Origin: Arthrobacter woluwensis
Lineage (GTDB): Bacteria; Actinomycetota; Actinomycetes; Actinomycetales; Micrococcaceae
Length of the DNA: 64,000 bases
Assembly (NCBI RefSeq): GCF_030816155.1
Contig: NZ_JAUSXR010000001.1
Coordinates: 2,418,001 to 2,482,000 of the forward strand
Direction of reading: 5' to 3'
The notes under the pieces were generated by a model. The model had not been told where the DNA came from. It saw nothing but the letters and a program-made list of their open reading frames with translations, and ran no database searches. Of this stretch, positions 16,194 to 26,198 are shown in pieces (position 1 is the stretch's first letter; each line of letters starts with the position of its first letter). The position numbers and the translations under genes are program-made.

Positions 16194-17279
16194 TCACACG
16201 TTGAAGCGGAACTCCACCACGTCGCCGTCGGACATGATGTATTCCTTGCCTTCGATGCGGACCTTGCCACGGGACTTCGCCTCGGACATGGAACCGGCGT
16301 CGACCAGGTCGTGGAAGGACACTACCTCGGCCTTGATGAAGCCGCGCTGGAAGTCGGTGTGGATCACACCGGCGGCCTGCGGAGCGGTGTCACCCTGGCG
16401 GATGGTCCAGGCCCGGGCCTCCTTGGGACCTGCGGTGAGGTAGGTCTGCAGGCCGAGCGTGTGGAACCCGACGCGGGCGAGCTGGTCCAGGCCGGACTCC
16501 TCCTGGCCGTTCATCTCCAGCATCTCGCGGGCCTCCTCCTCGGAGAGCTCCACGAGGTCGGATTCCAGCTTGGCGTCGAGGAAGATGCAGTCGGCCGGCG
16601 CGACCAGGGCCCGCAGTTCGGCCTGCTTCTCCTCGCTGCTCAGGATGCCTTCGTCGGCGTTGAAGACGTAGATGAAGGGCTTGGCCGTCAGCAGGCTCAG
16701 TTCCTTGAGCTTGTCCAGGTCCAGCTTGTCCGAGGCGATCGAGGAGAAGATGGTGTCGCCGCGCTCGAGGACGGCCTGGGCGGCCTTGATGGCGTCGAGC
16801 TCGGACTGCTCGCGCTTGCGGGCGCGGATGTCCTTCTCCAGGCGCGGGATCGCCTTCTCGATGGTCTGCAGATCGGCGAGGATCAGCTCGGTGTTGATGG
16901 TCTCCATGTCGGAGCGCGGGTCGACCTTGCCGTCCACGTGGATGACGTCCGGGTCATCGAACACGCGCACCACCTGGGCGATGGCTTCGGCCTCGCGGAT
17001 GTTGGCGAGGAACTGGTTGCCCAGGCCTTCACCCTCCGATGCGCCCTTCACGATGCCGGCGATGTCCACGAAGGACACGGTGGCCGGCAGGATCCGCTGG
17101 CTGCCGAAGATCTCGGCGAGCTGGTTGAGGCGCGGATCCGGGAGGTTGACGACGCCGACATTCGGCTCGATCGTCGCGAACGGGTAGTTCGCTGCGAGGA
17201 CCTGGTTGCGGGTCAGTGCGTTGAAGAGCGTTGACTTGCCAACATTGGGAAGTCCGACGATGCCGATAGTAAGAGCCAC
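16194..17279 (-). CDS. ychF: Redox-regulated ATPase YchF (OLA1 family)
   Basis: A 361-residue Obg-related P-loop protein that binds ribosomes and prefers ATP. The P-loop GLPNVGKST is at 9-17, the G3 element [11 protein letters not shown] follows, and the G4 position reads NADE instead of NKxD, the known basis of ATP preference. A C-terminal TGS domain ends [12 protein letters not shown] chose GTG 17279 (MALTIGIVG, the usual family start) over TTG 17285. TATGAT lies eight bases before this GTG, so the mRNA may be leaderless. Its last 31 coding bases form one arm of the repeats flanking the island; the stop is now TGA instead of TAG. Confidence 0.95.
   Translation of the reverse strand: MALTIGIVGLPNVGKSTLFNALTRNQVLAANYPFATIEPNVGVVNLPDPRLNQLAEIFGSQRILPATVSFVDIAGIVKGASEGEGLGNQFLANIREAEAIAQVVRVFDDPDVIHVDGKVDPRSDMETINTELILADLQTIEKAIPRLEKDIRARKREQSELDAIKAAQAVLERGDTIFSSIASDKLDLDKLKELSLLTAKPFIYVFNADEGILSSEEKQAELRALVAPADCIFLDAKLESDLVELSEEEAREMLEMNGQEESGLDQLARVGFHTLGLQTYLTAGPKEARAWTIRQGDTAPQAAGVIHTDFQRGFIKAEVVSFHDLVDAGSMSEAKSRGKVRIEGKEYIMSDGDVVEFRFNV
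16196..16227. repeat. Proximal 32-bp att-like repeat at the end of ychF
   Basis: Identical to 14080-14111. It forms the present 3' end of ychF, keeping the last residues unchanged after insertion of the island. Confidence 0.9.
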
Positions 17280-17357
17280 GGTCAACCATCATACCGGGAA
17301 CCGCCCCTCGGCCCGCCGCCGCCATTAATGTCAGTCCCCCATGGCACAGTGAAAAGT

Positions 17358-18554
17358 ATGGAAAACATCCTGCTCGTTCTTCTCGCACTGCTGCTCGGAC
17401 TCGCCGCCGGTTTCCTCTGGGGACGTTCCCGGAACGACGACGGCGCGCCCCTCCTGCGCGCCCAGCTGCGGGATGCGGAACAGCAGCTCGGCCTCAGCCG
17501 CGAATCCCTCGCCGACGCCCGGGCGCGTGCTGAACTGCTCGAACGCCAGAACAGGGCCCTCAGCAGCTTCGACGAGCAGGAGAACACCGTCCTGCATGCG
17601 CTGGCGCCCGTGGCCGAGAAACTCGCCGCCGTCCAGCAGCACGTCGCCCTCCTGGAACGGGACCGGCAGCACCAGTTCGGCCAGCTCTCCGAGCAGCTCC
17701 AATCGGCCCGTCAAGTGGAGGCGGCCCTGCTGGAGAGCACGCATTCACTGGCCTCGGCCCTCAAGAACAACGCCAGCCGCGGACGGTGGGGAGAAGTCCA
17801 GCTCCGCCGGGTGGTCGAGTCCGCCGGCCTTCTGGACCATGTGGACTTCCACGAACAGTTCAGCTCGGTGTCCGGTGACGCGGCGGTCCGTCCCGATCTC
17901 GTGGTGCAGCTGCCCCAGGGCAAGTACCTGGTGGTGGATTCGAAGGTGCCGCTCAGCTCCTTCCTGGAAGCCCAGGAGAACGGAGCGTCCTCACCGGAGC
18001 GGAGGAACGACCTCCTGAAAGCCCACGCCAAGGCTGTCCGGGCCCACATCGACGCCCTCGCGAGCAAACGGTACTGGGATGCCGTGCCCGCCAGTCCCGA
18101 ACTCGTGGTCTGCTTCCTGCCCGCGGAGTCCTTCCTGGCCGCAGCGCTGGAAGCCGACGGCAGCCTGCTCGACTACGGCTTCAGCCGGAACGTCGCCCTC
18201 GCCTCACCCGCCACCCTGATGGCGCTGCTCAAGGCCGTCGCCGTCACGTGGCGGCAGGAGCTCCTGACCGAGAACGCCAAGGACCTCTACGACCTCTCCC
18301 AGGAGCTGTACACCCGTCTGGGAACCATGGGCGGCCACATCTCCAAGATGGGCACGTCGCTGAAATCGAGCGTGGAGAACTACAACCGCTTCGTCGGCAC
18401 CCTTGAGACCCGGGTCCTGAGCACCGCCCGCAAGATGACGAGCCTGAACCTCGGCGACGCGGAACAGTTCAGCACCCCGGCCACCATCGAAACGACGCCC
18501 AGGGTGCTCACCTCGGCCGAGCTCCTCGACGAGGAGGATCGGGCCGCCTCCTGA
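17358..18554 (+). CDS. rmuC: DNA recombination protein RmuC homologue
   Basis: A 398-residue protein with an N-terminal membrane anchor (residues 3-24), a long coiled coil (about 35-130), and then the RmuC nuclease-like core. Core landmarks are NNASRGRWGEVQLRRVVESAGLLDHVDF, RPDLVVQLPQGKYLVVDSKVPL and the downstream FLPAESFLAAAL. RmuC limits recombination at short inverted repeats and is thought to have a restriction-endonuclease fold. The ATG at 17358 is preceded by CACAGT seven bases upstream but no ribosome site. It is divergent from ychF. Confidence 0.92.
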   Translation: MENILLVLLALLLGLAAGFLWGRSRNDDGAPLLRAQLRDAEQQLGLSRESLADARARAELLERQNRALSSFDEQENTVLHALAPVAEKLAAVQQHVALLERDRQHQFGQLSEQLQSARQVEAALLESTHSLASALKNNASRGRWGEVQLRRVVESAGLLDHVDFHEQFSSVSGDAAVRPDLVVQLPQGKYLVVDSKVPLSSFLEAQENGASSPERRNDLLKAHAKAVRAHIDALASKRYWDAVPASPELVVCFLPAESFLAAALEADGSLLDYGFSRNVALASPATLMALLKAVAVTWRQELLTENAKDLYDLSQELYTRLGTMGGHISKMGTSLKSSVENYNRFVGTLETRVLSTARKMTSLNLGDAEQFSTPATIETTPRVLTSAELLDEEDRAAS

Positions 18555-18628
18555 CGGCGAAGCCCACGAGGTCAAGCCCACGGGCCTCAGCCCGCCAGCC
18601 TCAGCTTGCGGGTCTCAGCCCACGGGAC

Positions 18629-19474
18629 TCAGCCGCGATACTCTCCGCTGAAGACCACTTCGGCGGTGCCGCCGACCCACAGCTCGCCGTCGACGTCCTT
18701 GAGGTGCACGCGGCCGTCCCGGTCCATGCAGCCGCCCTGCCGGTTGGTGAACGGAGGCGTCGCGCGACCGGTCTCGATCATCCACTGGGATGCCGACGCG
18801 TTGAGGCTGCCGGTCACCGGGTCTTCCATCAAGGGGCCGCCGAGCCCGTCGGAGAAGAAGCCCCGCACTTCGAACGCATCCTGGTCACCGTCGGCGCACG
18901 GGCCGAGGACACCGATGTCCCATCGTCCGGGATGACGGCTCGCATTCGGCTGAAGGTTGACCACGGCGCGGTCGTCCGCCAGGAGGACTCCCACCCACCC
19001 GGGACCGTTGTCGATCCACCGGGCCTCGACCACGTCGTCGCGCTCGATGCCCAGGATCTCCACGACGTCCTGCAGATAGGACTCCTCCACTTCACCGCCA
19101 CGGATCAGACCCGGGGCCGAGAAAGCCAGCAGGCCCTCTTCTTCTCGGACCTGGATCAGACCGGCGCCGCACTCCTGCACGATGACCCCGGGCGTCTTCG
19201 GCACCCCGCCGGCATCCAGCCAGGCCCGTGCCGTTCCGAGCGTCGGGTGACCCGCGAAGGGACACTCGGAACCCGGGGCAAAGATCCGGACACGGTACTC
19301 CGCTTCGTCGGTGGTGGGCGGCAGGACGAAGGTGCACTCGGACAAGTTGGTCCAGGCGGTGAAGCGGACCATCTCCTCGGTGGTCATCCCCTCGCCGTCG
19401 AGCACCACGGCCACCGGGTTACCACCCAGTGGTGACGTGCCGAAAACATCCACTTGCCTGAAACGCCTGCTCAT
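18629..19474 (-). CDS. PhzF family isomerase/epimerase
   Basis: A 281-residue two-lobed diaminopimelate-epimerase-fold protein. The N-terminus FRQVDVFGTSPLGGNPVAVVLDGEGM contains the family GNP motif. The second lobe has DPVTGSLNASASQWM, matching the conserved DPxTGS-N segment, and C-terminal GGCMDRDGRV. PhzF itself isomerises a phenazine precursor, but no phenazine genes are nearby, so the substrate is unknown. TAGCCT ends six bases before the ATG, and the only purine run touches the start codon, which favours a leaderless transcript. The 75 bases between it and rmuC hold imperfect GCCCACGGG/CTCAGCC repeats. Confidence 0.88.
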   Translation of the reverse strand: MSRRFRQVDVFGTSPLGGNPVAVVLDGEGMTTEEMVRFTAWTNLSECTFVLPPTTDEAEYRVRIFAPGSECPFAGHPTLGTARAWLDAGGVPKTPGVIVQECGAGLIQVREEEGLLAFSAPGLIRGGEVEESYLQDVVEILGIERDDVVEARWIDNGPGWVGVLLADDRAVVNLQPNASRHPGRWDIGVLGPCADGDQDAFEVRGFFSDGLGGPLMEDPVTGSLNASASQWMIETGRATPPFTNRQGGCMDRDGRVHLKDVDGELWVGGTAEVVFSGEYRG

Positions 19475-19570
19475 CCTTCGAGGCTATCAGCCGGCAAGGG
19501 TTGGAAATGACCGGATTCTCAGGCATCAGCGCAGGTCAGCGGGCTTTCGGCCGCGCCTGCCCGAAACGGG

Positions 19571-19610
19571 GAAACCCCCTGCATCACGCAACGGTGATCC
19601 AGGGGGTTTC
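19571..19610 (-). terminator. ispH terminator
   Basis: An 11-bp GAAACCCCCTG/CAGGGGGTTTC stem with a further five inner pairs (ATCAC/GTGAT) lies 21 bases past the ispH stop. Confidence 0.7.
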
Positions 19611-19630
19611 AGACGGCGAACGACGGCGCG

Positions 19631-20716
19631 TCAGCTCAAGGGTCGGTTGCCGCGGCCGCCCAGGGCCCGGCTGGAATCGCCGGCCGCCTTGAGCGTCGCG
19701 CGCAGTTCCTTGGGGAGGGAGAACAGCAGGTCCTCCTCGGCCGTCACGACTTCCTGGACATCGCCGTACCCGTAGTCGGCCAACAGACGCAGGACGTCCT
19801 GCACCAGGACCTCGGGGACCGACGCACCGGAGGTGACGCCGACGGTGGCCACGCCTTCGAACCATGCCTCATCGACCTGGTTCGCATAGTCCACGCGCTC
19901 GGACCGCTTGGCGCCGTACTCCAGCGCCACTTCGACGAGGCGGACGGAGTTGGAGGAGTTCGCCGAACCGACCACGATCACGAGGTCGGCCTGCGGGGCG
20001 ACCTTCTTGATGGCCACCTGGCGGTTGGTGGTCGCGTAGCAGATGTCGTCGCTGGGCGGGTCCTGCAGAGTCGGGAACTTCTGGCGGAGCAGGCGCACGG
20101 TCTCCATGGTCTCGTCCACGCTCAGGGTGGTCTGCGAGAGCCAGATGACCTTGTCCGGGTCACGGACCGTCACCTGGTCCACCTCGTGGGGCCCGTTGAC
20201 GACCTGAATGTGCTCCGGAGCCTCACCCGCGGTGCCTTCGACCTCCTCATGACCTTCGTGACCGATGAGCAGGATGTCGTAATCGTCCTTCGCGAAGCGG
20301 ACGGCCTCGCGGTGAACCTTGGTGACCAGCGGGCACGTCGCGTCGATGGTCCGCAGGCCACGGTCCTCGGCGGACTGCACCACGGCCGGAGAAACGCCAT
20401 GGGCGGAGAAGATGACCAGAGCACCCTCGGGCACCTCATCGTTCTCCTCCACGAAGATCGCGCCCTTCTCCTCGAGAGAGGTCACCACGTGCACATTGTG
20501 GACGATCTGCTTGCGCACATATACGGGAGGACCGTAGTGCTCCAGCGCCTTTTCGACGGCGATCACGGCACGGTCCACGCCGGCGCAGTAGCCGCGCGGC
20601 GCAGCCAGCAGAACCTTCTTCGGCGCGGTGACGGGCGCAGCGGCCTCCACATCCTCGCGGGTCCGGCGCTTACGCGGGATGGAGGGCATGGGCACTGAGA
20701 TGGCGGCCGAGGTCAT
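19631..20716 (-). CDS. ispH: 4-hydroxy-3-methylbut-2-enyl diphosphate reductase
   Basis: A 361-residue [4Fe-4S] enzyme that makes IPP and DMAPP in the last step of the methylerythritol phosphate pathway. The three cluster cysteines are visible at C44 (GYCAGV), C128 (ATCPLV) and C226 (ICYAT). The family motifs SAHGVSP and QTTLSV, and the proton-relay Glu in VTKVHRE, are also present. The first 33 residues are an extra polar leader compared with Escherichia coli. TAGAAT lies seven bases before ATG 20716, favouring that start and a leaderless mRNA; an in-frame ATG at 20725 overlaps the hexamer. Confidence 0.95.
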   Translation of the reverse strand: MTSAAISVPMPSIPRKRRTREDVEAAAPVTAPKKVLLAAPRGYCAGVDRAVIAVEKALEHYGPPVYVRKQIVHNVHVVTSLEEKGAIFVEENDEVPEGALVIFSAHGVSPAVVQSAEDRGLRTIDATCPLVTKVHREAVRFAKDDYDILLIGHEGHEEVEGTAGEAPEHIQVVNGPHEVDQVTVRDPDKVIWLSQTTLSVDETMETVRLLRQKFPTLQDPPSDDICYATTNRQVAIKKVAPQADLVIVVGSANSSNSVRLVEVALEYGAKRSERVDYANQVDEAWFEGVATVGVTSGASVPEVLVQDVLRLLADYGYGDVQEVVTAEEDLLFSLPKELRATLKAAGDSSRALGGRGNRPLS

Positions 20717-20839
20717 GACATCCATTCTACTGAACCGGACCCGGCCTCCGGGGGTGAGCTGCGTCCCAGCCCTCCCCCGGAGGCCGCCGGCGTGCCGTCA
20801 CGGTCCCCCATCGACTGTGAACAGCACGTCCTGCCGGGC

Positions 20840-23080
20840 TCACCGCTTCCGCGACCAGCGCGAAGGCCACCAGATCCACCGGCCCAGCTCGTAACTGACT
20901 GCCGGCACCAGCAGCGACCGGACCACGAAGGTGTCCAGCAGCACACCGAAGGCCACGATGAAGGCGATCTGGGCCAGGAAGAGGATCGGGATCACGCCAA
21001 GCGCCGCGAAGGTCGCTGCCAGCACCAGACCTGCCGAGGTGATCACCCCGCCCGTCGCCTTCAGCCCGCGGAGCAGTCCCTCCCGGGAGCCGTGCTTCTT
21101 CATCTCCTCCCGCACCCTGCTCATGAGGAAGATGTTGTAGTCGATGCCGAGTGCCACGAGGAACACGAACCCGTAGAGGGGCACCGACGCGTCCGCTCCG
21201 GGGAAGTGCAACACGTGGTTGAACACCAGAGCCGACACCCCCAGAGCGGCGCCGAAGGACAGCACCGTGCTCAGGATCAGGAGCAGCGGCGCCACGATCG
21301 AGCGCAACAGCAGACCCAGGATCACGAAGATCACCCCGAGCACCACGGGGATGATGAGATTCCGGTCGTGGACCGAGGCGGTGTTGGTGTCCAGGGCGGT
21401 GGCGGTGACGCCGCCCACCAGACTCCCCGGGACCTCCCGGCCCACCGCGTTCCTCAGTGCCACCACGGTGTCCTCCGCGGCCTGCGAATCCGGGGCGTCC
21501 CGGAGCGTCGCCTGGAGCAGCACGCGGCCGTCGGCCTCGGTCGGGGTGGCCTTGGCGGCCTGCGGGGCGCCGCCCTGCGAGGCACCACCCTGCGCTGTTC
21601 CGGCTGGCTTCTCCCCCGGCGGGGTCCACGGAATCGACCCGCCTGGGGCGTCCTTGGAACTCACGCTCACCGACTGGACTCCCGGCTCCCGGGACGCGAT
21701 GGCGGCGGCATCGGTCCAGCGATCCGCGGGAACGACCAGCAGCGCGGGGCTGCCTGACCCTCCGGGGAAGTGCTCCCCCAAGGCCTTCTGGCCATCCCGG
21801 GCCTCGGACGCCCCCAGGACGAGATCCGACTGCGGCACGCCGGACGCCTGCAGCCCGCCCAGCCCGAAGCAGGCGGCGACCAGGAGCACCACCGTGCTGC
21901 TCCAGATCAGCCGCGGACGACGCCGGATGGCCACGGCGAGGCGGTCCCAGACGGTCCGGCGCGTGGGCGCCGAGGCTGGGTCGGCGTCGTCGTCCACGGC
22001 ACGCGGGCGGCGCGGCCAGAACGCGGCCCTGCCCATGACGTAGAGCAGCGCGGGAAGGAACGTCAGAGCCGACAGCATCGCGAAGACGATGCCGATCGCC
22101 GCCACCGGACCGAGGGCGCTGTTGGACTTCAGGTCACTCAGCAGAAGACACAGCAGACCGGCGATGACGGTACCGCCGGACGCCGCGATCGGCTCGAGAG
22201 AGCGGCGCAGAGCCGTGCGAGAGGCGGCCCAGCGCTCGTGGCCACGGGCCAGTTCGTCCCGGTAGCGGGACACGTAGAGCAGTGAGTAGTCGGTGGCCGC
22301 GCCGATGACCAGGATGAACAGGATGCCCTGCGTCTGGCCGTTGAGCAGCAGCACGCCGGCTTTCGCAAGCCACCAGACGGTCAGCAGGGCCACGCACAAG
22401 GCGAAGACACTGCTCAGGAGCACCGCCAGCGGCAACAGGAAGGAACGGTAGACGACCACCAGGATGATCAGCACGGCGATCAGGGAGACCGCCAGCAGCA
22501 GCCCGTCGATCCCGGAGAAGCCTTCCAGGAGATCCGCGGTGAACCCTGCCGGCCCCGTCACCTGAACGCTGACCCCGGAGGGCGTGTTCTGACGCAGGTC
22601 CTGGCGCAACTCCTCGACCACGGCGCCGACCTCTGACGTCGAGTCGATGCTCACGAACGCCTGGACCGCTTTCCCGTCCTCCGACGGGATCGCCGGGGAG
22701 ATGTCCCCCGCGACACCCTGAGGCCCCTTCAGGTCCTGGAGCGCCGCGGAGATTCTCGTGGTCTGGTCCTGGGTGAGCGCCGAGTCCGCGGTGAACAGGA
22801 CGATCGCGGGGATCCGGTCTGGCTCATTGAAGGCGGGCAGCAGCTGCTGGACCTGAGTGGCCTCCGCCGAGGACGGCAGGTACGTGGTCTGGTCGTTGGA
22901 GGAGACCTCGTCCACCTTGCCGAAATACGGGCCTCCGACACTTCCGGCCACGAGCCAGCCGACGATCAGCAACGCCGGCAGGAGGATCCTGATCCAGCGC
23001 GCCGGAGTCCTCGTGGCGCTCGGAGATGGGGGCGCCACGCCCTCTCGGAGAGGTTGTTCCTGGGTCCGCTGCATTCTCAT
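20840..23080 (-). CDS. MMPL/RND-type membrane exporter
   Basis: A 746-residue RND-superfamily protein of the MMPL group. A first transmembrane helix (about 29-48) is followed by an extracytoplasmic loop, a five-helix block (about 190-355), a second extracytoplasmic domain with a Gly/Gln/Ala-rich stretch (near 490-515), and a final block. The proton-relay-type segments VIGAATDYSLLY and VALGIDYNIFL are both present. The family exports lipids or drugs with the proton motive force. It is divergent from a MarR gene, with a CTAGCC/GGCTAG palindrome in between, so it is likely a MarR-repressed efflux system. Confidence 0.88.
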   Translation of the reverse strand: MRMQRTQEQPLREGVAPPSPSATRTPARWIRILLPALLIVGWLVAGSVGGPYFGKVDEVSSNDQTTYLPSSAEATQVQQLLPAFNEPDRIPAIVLFTADSALTQDQTTRISAALQDLKGPQGVAGDISPAIPSEDGKAVQAFVSIDSTSEVGAVVEELRQDLRQNTPSGVSVQVTGPAGFTADLLEGFSGIDGLLLAVSLIAVLIILVVVYRSFLLPLAVLLSSVFALCVALLTVWWLAKAGVLLLNGQTQGILFILVIGAATDYSLLYVSRYRDELARGHERWAASRTALRRSLEPIAASGGTVIAGLLCLLLSDLKSNSALGPVAAIGIVFAMLSALTFLPALLYVMGRAAFWPRRPRAVDDDADPASAPTRRTVWDRLAVAIRRRPRLIWSSTVVLLVAACFGLGGLQASGVPQSDLVLGASEARDGQKALGEHFPGGSGSPALLVVPADRWTDAAAIASREPGVQSVSVSSKDAPGGSIPWTPPGEKPAGTAQGGASQGGAPQAAKATPTEADGRVLLQATLRDAPDSQAAEDTVVALRNAVGREVPGSLVGGVTATALDTNTASVHDRNLIIPVVLGVIFVILGLLLRSIVAPLLLILSTVLSFGAALGVSALVFNHVLHFPGADASVPLYGFVFLVALGIDYNIFLMSRVREEMKKHGSREGLLRGLKATGGVITSAGLVLAATFAALGVIPILFLAQIAFIVAFGVLLDTFVVRSLLVPAVSYELGRWIWWPSRWSRKR

Positions 23081-23149
23081 GTCCTGCCCTCGTCATCCCG
23101 ATCGGAAGCGTTCCGGTTCGGCCACCAATATACTTCCATTGCCTTGTTT

Positions 23150-23162
23150 CTAGCCAGGCTAG
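23150..23162. promoter_or_regulatory. MarR-type operator
   Basis: A perfect 6+1+6 palindrome, CTAGCC A GGCTAG, lies between the MMPL and MarR genes, just upstream of a TATATT-like element facing the exporter (minus strand, near 23130). It is probably bound by the MarR protein. Confidence 0.55.
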
Positions 23163-23205
23163 CAATTAGACGAGTTGAAAGAAAGCCGGAGAGTAAACTT
23201 GAGGG

Positions 23206-23784
23206 ATGACATTCTCTGGTGACGAGGAGGGCCTCGGACCCGCGTCCATGTATCACGCTGAGACCACCGATCCGCACCAGGAACTGGTCGACCGGTCGGG
23301 CGTGTCCCCCGAAGACCTCCAGCAGATCAACCGGGTCATGGAGGCGCTGGCGGCACTCCGCACAGCGGAAAACGAGTTGTCGGACGCCTCACGCCGCTAT
23401 ATGAAGCTCAATGAGTCCGATATGCGAGCGCTGCACTACTTGATCGTGGCTCGAAATCAGGGCATCGTTGCCACCCCGGGCGGCATCGCGACGCATCTGG
23501 GGATCTCCACCGCCTCGACCACGAAGCTCCTGGACCGGCTGGAACGAGCGGGACACGTGCTGCGCCAGGCGCACCCCAGCGATCGCCGGGCCCTGGCCAT
23601 CACCGTCACCGAGGAGACCCGCGCGGCCGCGATGAACACGGTGGGCCGTCAGCAGGCGCGCCGGTTCGGCGTCGCGGCAGGGCTGACACCGGCCGAGCGG
23701 GAGGTCGTCATCCGCTTCCTGCAGGAGATGGCCCAGGAGATCACCCCGTCACCGGAGATCTGGGCATCCGCGACGGCGGAGTGA
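23206..23784 (+). CDS. MarR family transcriptional regulator
   Basis: A 192-residue winged-helix regulator. The DNA-binding core is at about 75-125 (GGIATHLGISTASTTKLLDRLERAGHVLRQAHPSDRRALAITVT), flanked by dimerisation helices. The first 35 residues are longer than in typical MarR proteins. A later ATG at 23248 is possible, but TAAACT ends six bases before the ATG at 23206, fitting a leaderless start there. It is divergent from the MMPL exporter and likely its repressor. Confidence 0.88.
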   Translation: MTFSGDEEGLGPASMYHAETTDPHQELVDRSGVSPEDLQQINRVMEALAALRTAENELSDASRRYMKLNESDMRALHYLIVARNQGIVATPGGIATHLGISTASTTKLLDRLERAGHVLRQAHPSDRRALAITVTEETRAAAMNTVGRQQARRFGVAAGLTPAEREVVIRFLQEMAQEITPSPEIWASATAE

Positions 23785-23800
23785 ACCGCCGCAGGGACGG

Positions 23801-24694
23801 TCAGCGGCCGGGCAGGAAACCGTCGTCGTCGTAGTCGTCCTCGCGGGGCGCGGTAGCGCCGACCCGGCGGATCTCCTTCCGGCGACGGACCGACTCGATC
23901 ACGATGCCGGCCAGGAATCCGGCGAGCCCGGCGACGACGAAGGCCCAGAAGGCCTGGTCGACCTGCGCCGTGACGACATCGCCGACGCGGGTGAGGACCA
24001 CCCCTTCGAGTTCGCCGCCCATGCGCTGACCCAGGACGGTGACGCCGGCGAACGTGACCACTTTCCAGATGACGGCGATGACCACCGCGCCGACGCCTGC
24101 CACCATGAGGAATGCGCCCCGCCGTCGCGCGCTGACCAGGGCCAGAAGGAATGCGATGACGGCGCCGACGGTCAGCGGCGTGCCGTACGGCGCGACCTTG
24201 AGGACGGGTTCGATCATCTGGCGCTGGCTGAGATCACCCATGCTGATGAGCGCCACCTTGGGCCCCGCGACCTTGACCGGGAGTTTCTTGTTCGCTTCCT
24301 TCACCACGAGGTCCACCAGCGGCGCGACGTCGAGGGTGAAGGCGGTGGTGGAGGTCTTCGACTCCGCGCCGATGGTGAGGGCGTGGCTCCGCTCGAGAGT
24401 GGCGTTCCAGGCCTCGGGATACCCCGGGAGGTCGAACATGCCGTTCGCCGCGACGGTCACGGCCTTGCTCACCACGGAATCCACCTGCTCCGGAACCGGG
24501 GCTTCGGCCGCCACGCGCCGTCCGATGGCCGTCGCGAGATCCCTCTTGAACGAGTCGTCCTGGCCGAGCGGACTCATGGTCTGCACGAATCCAGCCCGGT
24601 CCACGACATTCTTGTCCAGCCACAGCACGGGACCCGCGATCAGGGTCAGGACGAAGGACAGGATGGCCGCGAGGACGGCGATGGTGGTACGCAC
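23801..24694 (-). CDS. Membrane protein of unknown function
   Basis: A 297-residue protein with an N-terminal membrane segment (about 3-25), a long extracytoplasmic part (about 28-180) and three further hydrophobic segments near 180-265. It ends with a charged, Asp-rich cytoplasmic tail (EDDYDDDGFLPGR). I chose GTG 24694 because AAAGG lies eight bases upstream. Frames that extend further run into the opposite-strand xseA gene. No domain is recognised. It is divergent from xseA. Confidence 0.75.
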   Translation of the reverse strand: MRTTIAVLAAILSFVLTLIAGPVLWLDKNVVDRAGFVQTMSPLGQDDSFKRDLATAIGRRVAAEAPVPEQVDSVVSKAVTVAANGMFDLPGYPEAWNATLERSHALTIGAESKTSTTAFTLDVAPLVDLVVKEANKKLPVKVAGPKVALISMGDLSQRQMIEPVLKVAPYGTPLTVGAVIAFLLALVSARRRGAFLMVAGVGAVVIAVIWKVVTFAGVTVLGQRMGGELEGVVLTRVGDVVTAQVDQAFWAFVVAGLAGFLAGIVIESVRRRKEIRRVGATAPREDDYDDDGFLPGR

Positions 24695-24835
24695 CGTGGC
24701 CTTTCTATTGGCGGGGAAGCGGGGCGGAGGAACCCGCGGGTGGGTCGCCGGGGTCACCAGCCAGTCTAGTCGGCACGAAAATGTCCTCGCTCCTCGATAG
24801 GGTGAAGGAAAGAATGGCGAGAGTGAGGAAAGCAC

Positions 24836-26197
24836 ATGAGTGAACCGCAGGACAGCCTTGCGGCCCTGCCCGCCACCGCGGGCGAGACCTCCCCGGACAA
24901 CCCCTGGCCCCTGCGCCTCCTGTCGGAGAAGCTCAAGGCCCACATCGACCGGACGCCCATGGCGTGGGTCGAGGGCCAGATCATCGAGCTGAACCACCGC
25001 GGCAGCGCCTCGTATCTGACCCTGCGCGACGTCGACGCCGAAGTCTCGCTCCCGGCATCCATCTGGGCGAACAACCTCAACCGGCTGGACGCCACCCTGG
25101 AGCGCGGCTCCCGCGTGGTGGCCCAGCTCAAGCCGGAGTTCTGGCTCAAGACGGGCCGCCTGAACATGTCCGTGCGGGACATCCGCCCCGTAGGCCTGGG
25201 CGATCTGCTCGCCAGGATCGAACGGCTGCGGCAGGCCCTGGCCGCCGAGGGCCTGTTCGCCGACGAGCTGAAGCGGCCCCTCCCCTACCTGCCGCACCGG
25301 ATCGGACTCATCACCGGCCGGGACTCAGACGCCAAGAAGGACGTGCTCCGGAACGCCGCGCTCCGCTGGCCGGCGGTCGAATTCGACGTGCGCGAGGTCG
25401 CCGTCCAGGGCGTCACGGCCGTCGGCCAGGTCACCGCCGCCCTTGCCGAGCTGGATGCCGACCCCGACGTGGACGTCATCGTCATCGCACGCGGTGGCGG
25501 TTCGCTGGAGGACCTGCTCCCGTTCAGCAATGAGGAGCTCATCCGGGCCGTGAGCCGCACGACCACACCGGTGGTCAGCGCCATCGGGCACGAAGCGGAC
25601 CAGCCTCTGCTGGACTACGTGGCCGATCTGCGTGCGTCGACCCCCACCGATGCCGCTAAACGGATCGTTCCGGACGTCGCCGAGGAACTCGCGGGTCTCG
25701 CCTACGCCCGGGACCAGATGCGCCGCGTCATCCACCAGCGCGTGGACCGCGAGTCCGAGCGCCTGGAACAGCTCCGCTCGCGCCCGGTGCTGGCGCAGCC
25801 TCTGACCATGGTGGACTCACGGGCCGAGGAGCTCCGGCGCCTCCGCCAGACGTCCACGACGGCGCTCACTTCCGCCCTGGCGCGCGGTCAGGATCAGATC
25901 ACCCACCTCCAGGCTCAGCTGCTCGCGCTGTCGCCGCAGAAGACGCTCGACCGCGGGTACGCCGTCGTGCATCTGGAAGGCGGCGAGGATTCCGGGGCGA
26001 TCGTCCGGGACCCGGCACAGACCGAGGGCGGGCGGGACCTGCTCATCCGCGTCGCCGGAGGCAAGTTCGCGGCACAGGCGACCACTCGGGCTTCGTCCGG
26101 GACCACCACCCGCGCCCGCAAGAGCACCCAGCAGGACAAGACCACCCAGCAGAAGAAGCCCGGAAGCGACACCGCTTCCCAGGACGTGAGGAACTGA
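24836..26197 (+). CDS. xseA: Exodeoxyribonuclease VII large subunit
   Basis: A 453-residue catalytic subunit of ExoVII. The N-terminal OB-fold is at about 25-115 ([22 protein letters not shown]). The nuclease core follows, with [52 protein letters not shown] and [31 protein letters not shown] coiled-coil C-terminal region comes last. The final 45 residues are a low-complexity Thr/Lys/Gln-rich tail. ATG is preceded by GAGTGAGGAAAG. xseB follows after one base. Confidence 0.95.
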   Translation: MSEPQDSLAALPATAGETSPDNPWPLRLLSEKLKAHIDRTPMAWVEGQIIELNHRGSASYLTLRDVDAEVSLPASIWANNLNRLDATLERGSRVVAQLKPEFWLKTGRLNMSVRDIRPVGLGDLLARIERLRQALAAEGLFADELKRPLPYLPHRIGLITGRDSDAKKDVLRNAALRWPAVEFDVREVAVQGVTAVGQVTAALAELDADPDVDVIVIARGGGSLEDLLPFSNEELIRAVSRTTTPVVSAIGHEADQPLLDYVADLRASTPTDAAKRIVPDVAEELAGLAYARDQMRRVIHQRVDRESERLEQLRSRPVLAQPLTMVDSRAEELRRLRQTSTTALTSALARGQDQITHLQAQLLALSPQKTLDRGYAVVHLEGGEDSGAIVRDPAQTEGGRDLLIRVAGGKFAAQATTRASSGTTTRARKSTQQDKTTQQKKPGSDTASQDVRN

Positions 26198-26198
26198 C

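Larger units (their letters stand above)
14080..16227. mobile_element. Minimal integrated island at the ychF 3' end
   Basis: The segment is bounded by 32-bp direct repeats of the ychF 3' end. It has visibly lower G+C than its surroundings and carries one sizeable gene (DUF2971). It separates ychF from the terminator that must once have followed it. The end of ychF is rebuilt by the proximal repeat, so the gene is not broken. No integrase, transposase or terminal inverted repeats are visible. It is therefore either a non-autonomous element mobilised in trans or a decayed remnant. Confidence 0.8.

Noticed and set aside
18555..18628. Imperfect GCCCACGGG/CTCAGCC tandem motifs between rmuC and the phzF-like gene
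   Set aside because: Irregular spacing and composition; too weak to call a repeat array or terminator.
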